From positions 17,935,492 to 17,999,491 of the forward strand of contig OY987225.1 in NCBI GenBank assembly GCA_963920705.1: DNA of 64,000 bases, written 5' to 3'. Shown here piece by piece: positions 57,365-64,000 of the stretch (position 1 is the first letter of the stretch; each line of letters begins with the position of its first letter). The DNA is from Odiellus spinosus. Its lineage: Eukaryota > Arthropoda > Arachnida > Opiliones > Phalangiidae. Under the pieces are notes generated by a model. That model made no database searches, was not told the DNA's origin, and saw only the letters and a list, made by a program, of their open reading frames with translations. Made by a program: the position numbers and the translations under genes.

Positions 57365-57465
57365 TTTGCAGACGTGTCTCTCCCGTTACCGTGGCAACCC
57401 GACGTAGTAACGTCTCCTACGTCGGGTTGCCACGGTAACGGGAGAGACGCGTCTGCAAAAATCGC
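57365..57465. repeat. Near-perfect hairpin with about 46-bp arms
   Basis: ttttgcagacgtgtctctcccgttaccgtggcaacccgacgtag is mirrored by ctacgtcgggttgccacggtaacgggagagacgcgtctgcaaaa around a 9-base loop (taacgtctc). The flanks show no target duplication. GC-rich against an AT-rich background. Confidence 0.85.
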
Positions 57466-57624
57466 TGAATGATCCCGCCACCTACCATGAAAAAATGACA
57501 ATCTTACACAAGCTAAAGTCCCTCCTGCTTCAGGAGCGTGCACTGGCTTTGTTTGATAAAATGTAGGATAAAAATTTACAAAGTCCGTATGTCCGTAACT
57601 TTTCCATTTTGTGGAAGGTTTCGC

Positions 57625-57910
57625 CAAGAAGGATCAGACAAGGAGGGGAAAAGTAGGGTTGAGTTAGAGAGAGGAGAGCCAACCTCCCTCTCGGGTGGAA
57701 AGGGGGATAGGAAATTCTCGAGGTAAACTGTTGTCACGTGGTCGCTAGCGTCGTCGGCTACTACGCGTCTCATATAGGATCCGTTTTACCGACGTGACAA
57801 CAATTTACCTCGAAACGTCTCTACCCTCGTTCTCCCAAAGTGGGAGTTTAGGCCGACGCAGTAGGAACCGCGCCGTTCCCACTTTTCCTCTCCTTGTCTG
57901 ATCCTTCTTG
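57625..57910. mobile_element. 286-bp MITE, CAAGGAGGATCAGA family, copy 3 (diverged)
   Basis: Ends caagaaggatcagacaagga / tccttgtctgatccttcttg; perfect 7-bp duplication gtttcgc (57618-57624, 57911-57917). Core shared with copies 1 and 2 (gataggaaattctcgaggta, ggccgacgcagtaggaaccg). Confidence 0.92.
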
Positions 57911-57919
57911 GTTTCGCCA

Positions 57920-59260
57920 TCAAGAAAGGAAAAATGAAACTATGGCGAGTTAAGAATTCACGATGTTCTGGAAAATTCTGGAAATGTCTGGTGATTTTTC
58001 ACGGGTTTTTGCTAGTATTAAGATAACCCCACCAAACCATCCACTTATGTCAGTACAATGGACTAATAACATCGGAACAACCTGGAGAGGTTTTTAATCT
58101 ATTTGATTAAACAACCCATTTAGACTAATTAAGAAATAATTGAAGGCCTTCGTTCTTGCATGAACCTAGTAATATTGAAAGATAGTAATAGAACAAATCA
58201 ATGATATGTAGTAGGATTGATATTCAAATGAGTTTTCAATCGTTGTCCTTATGGCCGCGGGAACCCACATTCATTTTCCTTTTTCTTTGTAACTAATTTT
58301 CGATACGGGTTTATTTCAAAACTGGAATCAAAAGGTTTTCTTTCTTAATATCACTCTTTTCTTCGATTGTAAGGCTTTTGTTTTTGCTTAATTAAATATT
58401 AATGACATAAGCGAAATAAACCAGTTTCTCCCGACGGGTAAACGAAATTTAGTCGCGGTCTCTATAAAATTCGCTGACAAATATGATTAATTTATGTACT
58501 ATGCCTAGTTGCTCAATCGTTATGTTATTTGAATTTCTGTGGTAGAAGCAAGCTTTCCGTAAAGAACCTCGTTGTTGAATCAGAGATTATTTACCACTGG
58601 ACCCAGATAGACTATACAGCTTCAATAAGGTGTATCTTTTAAGCGCATTTTAGATTAGGAATAACAAAAATTCTCTGAATTTTTAGCATTTAATTAATTT
58701 CCCTGATATTTACAGGTATCCCAGATTTGTATGATTAATCCTGCATTGATTCATGTCGTGCCTAAAATTATCTGTTTCAGATAGTTTGACCAGCAACCAG
58801 GATTCCATAGACATTCTATAGATCTGTATATTGTCTATGCTGGACCATTAAAGCATGAGGCAACTTGAGAAAAAGTCTTAGCATTGAAATAATAACCGAT
58901 TTTGGGAATAAAATATTAATAATATTAATTTTTATGAAAATTTAATTAAAATCTGATTTGGTAAAATTTTCGTTACATCGCGTTCACTGCCGCTGAGAAA
59001 TATTTTGACCAGAAGGGCTAGCGTAGTTTCAAAACATTACCGGGTATTTAAATTAAACGAGGCTCTAACAAAATGGATCTTTGCGGCATTGTCCCAGCTA
59101 GGGCCTATACTAGAACCTTTGTTGGTTGGTTGTAATACCTTTAAAAGTATTTTTTGAAACTTCAATAGGGTTCAAATAAAAACTTAATAAATGGTACTTT
59201 TGAGTAGCTTAAGGTACCAAGTAGTACCTCTCAGAGAAAATATCTTTCAATACTCTCATG
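57920..59260. other. No gene seen
   Basis: AT-rich. A minor stem-loop (ccatagacattctatagatc ... gtctatgctgg, about 58804-58844) is the only structure noticed. Confidence 0.45.
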
Positions 59261-59261
59261 T

Positions 59262-59327
59262 AGAACTCTGAATCGGATAATGAATATCGGATATCTATTG
59301 ATAACCAGGGATTTTCAGACATTTTAA
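59262..59327. repeat. Terminal fragment of the AGAGCTC family
   Basis: agaactctgaatcggataatg followed by tcggatatctattgataacca matches, in reverse, the right end of 20019-20339 and its relatives. Confidence 0.6.
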
Positions 59328-60404
59328 TGTTCACCTGGGGATGCATCGAAAAATACTTTATTTGTTAGTGTATTCGAGTATATGTAGCTCGTGTTAAAGT
59401 ACAACTTATATTATGGTCTGGTCCGTATTGTTTTTAACCAAATCGATTAACCGAAAAAATTAGCGAATAGCCCCGCTAGCTGAACTGTTTCTGTGAGAAC
59501 CGTTTTCTGTTTTTCGGAAAAATATCAAGTCGGGGCTGCAGGTTTCGATCTAGCCATGGGCATAAGTGCTGTCTAATATCCTGCTGCAGTCAGCCTTCTT
59601 TTAATTACATCGCCAGCTATTGAGAATATGAAAGCGTTAAAAAAATCGCGTCCTCCTTCGGATACCGGAACACGCGTGCGACAACCATGATTTTTCGAAA
59701 GATAATTTTCGGGAATGAAAATGTTCAATGGAGGGTGAAAAGGATTGTTTTTAAATCGATTCTACTCTGAATTGCATAGGTAAAATTTAATTTCGTGAAA
59801 ATAGTATCCAAATAGACGAATTCGAAATTGAATAGAAACTTGTAGTGGCAGCGCGCCAATGGGTACACTCTTTACGCGCCGATCTGTTAAGAGATGTCGC
59901 TATCGTAGTTCCCATTCTGATCCTATTCTGATTGGCTAAGCTATGACGAGAGCGACAAACTAGGCGGTAACCCCTCCCCTCGCGCTTCCAGACTCGACGC
60001 GTTTTCCAAAGCAACAGGTGTAATACACGGATGGGTACGACCGAGAGCGGGAGATAGAGTGAGGCTCAGGCGTGCCATCTATTGTGATAATTCATCATTA
60101 TATTTGTACCCCAATGGTTTAGTCACGGAATTGCAATACTATATATTGGCATGATATCTTGATGTTTTGTATGCAACCCATTATGTATCCAATTTTACTG
60201 GCCAGGCTAAATGAGAAATCCCGACCAAAACCTCGTGATTTTTCAGTTAAATTTATTCTCGGTAACCCTTAAAGTTAAATGTATGTGGCATAGGGAAACA
60301 AATTATGCTAGAAAATATATTTCTCCGCTAAAGTTTCACTCGAAAAAAACGAGAATTTTGATTTTTTATATAAATAATATATTTAGCTTGCCTAATTATG
60401 TAAA

Positions 60405-60513
60405 ATTGTAACTTTTAGTAACCAAATTATGAAGATAGTAACTTTTAGTAACCAAATTATGAAAATAATAACATTTAGTAACCAAATTATGAAATATAGT
60501 AACTTTTAGTAAG
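60405..60513. repeat. Tandem repeat, 30-bp unit, about 3.5 copies
   Basis: taacttttagtaaccaaattatgaa... starts at 60409, 60439, 60469 and 60500 with small changes. Confidence 0.85.
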
Positions 60514-60763
60514 TTAGTATCAATTGCGCAAAAATCGGAACCGATTCATATTTTGACATTTAATTAAAAGTAGAAACGCGCGATTGTGCGAGTGAAAATA
60601 ATGAAAAACGAGATTTAGTGCGATTCAAAGGTTGTGGATTTTATTTAGCCAAAGATGGATCGTTTTTTGATTAGTTGTTAATTGGTCCTTCATGCCAAAA
60701 TGAGGTTTCCGATTTCTTGTGCAATTTAGATACACTTGCAGAATGATTTACTAGGAAAAAGGG

Positions 60764-61121
60764 CATAGACTAAGAAAAGGTTTCACCATATGGACACGCG
60801 ACGTGCTCCCTACGCCATTAGTAACTGTTATTGCCGATAGAGGCGGTACAATTAGCGACGGTATTGGTTGGTACACCTCTGACCCCGCTAAGATCACACT
60901 TATCATACTAGTACGTTTCGGTGGTGCCCTGTTCCTGCCCACCATCTCTACTACTAACGCACCTGGGCAGCTACGATAATTGGCTTGATGACGGATAGAG
61001 CCGCCAGCGAACTGCCCCACCATTATCGATACCTAACTATTTAAACAACTGGCAAACTACGGGGGAAGACAGAGATAGGTGCACGTCGCGTGTCCAGGGT
61101 TAAACCCTTTCTTAATCAATG
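60764..61121. mobile_element. CATAGAC-family MITE, copy 3, with an internal 58-bp addition
   Basis: Ends catagactaagaaaaggttt / aaaccctttcttaatcaatg. Relative to 33698-33984 it has an extra block (attggttggtacacctctga ... gatcacac) near 60850-60905, which matches the outer arm at 48200-48240. No clean 7-bp duplication remains. Confidence 0.75.
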
Positions 61122-61469
61122 GTAAAAGTTTCATATTTTTTTTATCATGATCATTAAAAAAATATATTACATATTTTCTTCTTCACCATCCCTTTAACCT
61201 GGCTTGAAAAAAAAAAGGAGAACGATGGAAAAATAAAGGATGGTGTGAATTAGGACGACAAATTAAAATGCGAGAGTAGAAACGCCAATTTCATCGGCGT
61301 CCCCTTTCCTTTGGACTATAGCCTAGGTACCAAAGAGTAATTAACGTAGAAGTGGTGCGCAGTTGAGATTTTGTAGATAAAAGGCTAATTAATTGGCACA
61401 TAAGGAACGTGTCATGTTGGAGGAAATATGGGGAGGATCACCATGCGCTACATGATTTTATTTGCGTTA

Positions 61470-61735
61470 AGTGTAAAGGAAGACTGCAACCTAACAAGTG
61501 ATTTTTCATCGTTTAAATAGGACTAATCCACCAGTAAATTTAGAAATAAATTTAAAACTTACCCGGAAAATAGGCTTAGCTGGATTCATGGAGCTATCCT
61601 GAACTCCCCATATAAGGGCTATCGATCAACGTTATTGGTTGCTAGTCCTTACAAGGGGATTTTTAGGATATCAATGAATCCAGCTAAGCCTATTTTCCAG
61701 GTAAGTTTTAAATTTATTTCTAATTTAATTGCATT
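61470..61735. mobile_element. Diverged copy of the TTAA foldback family
   Basis: gactgcaacctaacaagtg and aataaatttaaaacttacccggaaaataggcttagc on the left; gctaagcctattttccaggtaagttttaaatttatttc inverted on the right. The ends are degraded. Confidence 0.65.
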
Positions 61736-61739
61736 ATTT

Positions 61740-63430
61740 CTTCAAAACGAGCCTAAATGAATGCAGACTGCAAAATACCTTAGCTAGGAGGATATAGAAG
61801 TGAAGGATAGTTCGACTGCCTGTTCTTAGATCTCAAGTTTCGTCCATCTAGTTGCCTACGTGATCACGAATTCTCAACTCTAACCAATAGACGACGAGTT
61901 GACGACCCGCACCAAACTAGTTGCGCGTAAATGTACCACTAGAACGAGGGGAAAACGGGATGGAAAGCTAGTAGCTAGCGGCCGGAAAGTGGTAAGTGCA
62001 TTTCAATGCGAAAACAAGCAGTCCAACTCTCCTTCACCCCTATATCCTCCTAGATCTGGTTGGTTTCTCGCGATCCACGAAAACATTTGGTTATAAAATA
62101 AGCAAGGTCTCCATTTTTACACCAAAACGTTTCGTTCGCTCACATAATCTTCCTGAAATAAATTATGGGCAGGATCTATATGACAAGCCCATAAACGTCG
62201 TAAATTAAAATTATGGGCACGCCAGGTCTGAGGTTCTTTTTTTAATTGTCAATATCCGAATCTTTCCCAATTTTTGCACAATTCAAAGACATTGAAATCC
62301 CGAATGTTTTAACACGCAAACAAATCATATTTTTAATAACTGAATCGATAAAAAAACAATTGTCCACTTCACCCTCCCTTTAAATGTTAAAGATAATGAT
62401 TTTTTCGGATTTTAATTTTATGTAATACCAATTTGAATTCTGAGATAGCAAAGATATTCATTTTGATAAATAAATTTATTGTGCGCGAAAAATCATTTCC
62501 CATACAAGAATGAAAGAATGACCTTAATGACTTTCGGTATTAAGATATGGATATTTACTTATGGGTAGATTAATCTACCGTCAATATTATCATAAGATTT
62601 TTATAATTCTGGTGTGATTTTTTTTTTATTTTTTTAAATTAATTATTCTTCATTATTTGTACGTACCCCAATGGCTGAAGCCCCTGGAAGTTGGTTTATG
62701 ATTACGGATAGTTCGAATTGCGTGTATCTTACGCCAGGTACATATATATGTCAGGTTCTAACTGCATGATTAAAACACGTTGTACGAGGGTGTTAGAGTT
62801 TCGAAGATAAGAAACACGTACGTCCTGAATTTATAAAATTTAAGAATATTTTTTGGCGTATCATGTCACGTTAAATTTCCATCACGAATGCCTTTTAAAC
62901 TTGAACTTTCAAAGCGAAAGGTAAATTACACCGTGGGAATATGCGATGTTCGAGTCCCAGCTCTAAGTCATAGACCCGGAAAAATTCGAGTTTGAAGGTC
63001 GAAAGATTTCCGCGTTCAAGAATACGAAAAATATGAAGAAATTTCGAAAATGCCGCATTTGAATTTAATTTAATTTGAAGTAGTATACCGATACTGGCAG
63101 AGATTTATTACGAAAACCATATTGTATTGGGTAGTATTGTCAGAAAGATCGTTGGAAACGATAAACTATTACCCCGCAAACATGACGGACATTACTGAAA
63201 TTCCTCTGATTTTGTAACAGATCTTTACAATCATTGATAGGAACCACAGCTGTTTGAAACCATAGTTTCTTTTACTTAAAGAAGATTTAACTGGCGAAAC
63301 TGAACTTATTTAACTTAAAACGCTTGTTAAACATCATGAAAACTATTTTTTCATTGTAGTTTAATTTCGTGTATCAGTTTGTCTTTCTCATTTTGCTATC
63401 GTCGTGTGTAAACTTTAGCGTTCCCCACCG
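61740..63430. other. No gene seen
   Basis: Short frames at 61899-62208 lack splice context and domains. 62210-62330 is a diverged copy of the repeat block near 60600-60740. Confidence 0.45.
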
Positions 63431-63439
63431 ACAGACTAG

Positions 63440-63580
63440 GTAGGGCTCGGCCTTTGGAGAAAATTATCTGCTAATATCCCGATTATTTACGATTAACCCT
63501 GAATGTTTTGTTAATTTTACCGTTTCACAATTTTACACTTTATCTTTAAAAATAATAACCAATAATATTTTTTTTTTTTT
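63440..63580. repeat. Copy of the AT-rich repeat at 25160-25290
   Basis: Shares gattatttacgattaacc, attttaNcgtttcacaattt and cactttatctttaaaaata with 25160-25290, in the same orientation. Confidence 0.65.
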
Positions 63581-63585
63581 TTTAG

Positions 63586-63734
63586 AGTCGGAATCTTCCA
63601 AATTTTTTAAAACAAAATTTCCCAGCAATGGTCGATTGATCAACATTGATTCTAGTAGCCACGAAATCTTTCGTGAAGTACTTAATCCAGATATTACTAC
63701 TTTTCGTTTTCCCACAGGAAATAATACTAAGTGA
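63586..63734 (+). CDS. Possible 3'-terminal exon (SESSKFFKTKFPSNGR...)
   Basis: A long T tract ending tttag is followed in phase 1 by 48 codons (SESSKFFKTKFPSNGRLINI ... RFPTGNNTK) to TGA at 63732-63734. Composition is protein-like but there is no recognised domain and no partner exon. A donor-like gtgaaa overlaps the stop. Confidence 0.3.
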
Positions 63735-64000
63735 AACACCAAGAAAGATTTATCCTTTACACAAAATTAATGGTCATTACAAAATACTCGTGGCATGCTC
63801 TATGTCAAGCGCTACGTTCGTCACATCTCGCGCTATAATTGCGCTCGACATAACGCTTGCCACGCCATCAGTATTTTGTTCGCTGGAAGGCAGGGCGTGT
63901 TACACGATTGGTTGGTTGGAGGGGGAGAACAGTGAAATCTGGATATATCTTGATTTTTAAAATCATTGGGATATATTTTCTGAATGATTAAATATGAGGA

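Noticed and set aside
62950-63000. tRNA-like B box (gttcgagtccc)
   Set aside because: No matching A box or acceptor stem can be folded upstream.

Overview
The window is eukaryotic (animal) nuclear DNA: AT-rich, gene-poor, with GT..AG introns, EGF-type extracellular exons with phase-1 boundaries, an animal-type non-LTR retrotransposon and a dense layer of small foldback DNA elements and tandem repeats. There is no bacterial operon structure and no CRISPR array, and I saw no tRNA or rRNA gene. An arthropod is plausible: a CCTAA-type (insect telomere-like) stretch lies at 31838-31867. That is weak evidence because it sits inside a transposon. I do not name a species.

Layout. (1) 1-6.6 kb: the 3' part of a + strand gene of at least 11 exons. 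It encodes a secreted/membrane protein with at least five EGF-like modules, an SEA-like module, one transmembrane helix and a short tail; the exons join in frame to 475 residues. A complete 721-bp hAT-type element sits in one of its introns. (2) 6.6-21.8 kb: no complete gene. This stretch holds a 7-bp minisatellite, segmental duplications, a 2.3-kb long-inverted-repeat element, a 2.3-kb satellite of about 23 monomers of 100 bp with a higher-order pattern, a 1.6-kb long-TIR element beside it, several MITEs and one orphan exon candidate. (3) 21.8-24.2 kb: a 5'-truncated LINE with an open reverse transcriptase frame. (4) 26.4-31.0 kb: a two-exon gene on the - strand encoding a 1269-residue, largely disordered protein with an N-myristoylation-type start; it is flanked by two almost identical MITEs in inverted orientation. 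(5) 31.4-33.98 kb: an hAT element full of inverted GATCGAC repeats, a MITE, and a 3'-terminal exon candidate whose stop codon now lies in an inserted MITE. (6) 34.75-37.75 kb: a 3-kb minisatellite of 23/19-bp units, open in all three forward frames and almost certainly not a gene. (7) 38-64 kb: no confident gene. It contains more MITE families, dispersed repeats, hairpins and one possible terminal exon near the right edge.

The most distinctive theme is the set of short inverted-repeat elements. Several sequence-unrelated families share CA...TG ends and 7-bp target duplications. One 34-bp perfect palindrome appears to be an insertion obeying the same rule, with the matching empty site present elsewhere in the window. 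A second group uses TTAA targets, and a third (hAT type) uses 8-bp duplications. No transposase gene for any of them was found, so they presumably move in trans.
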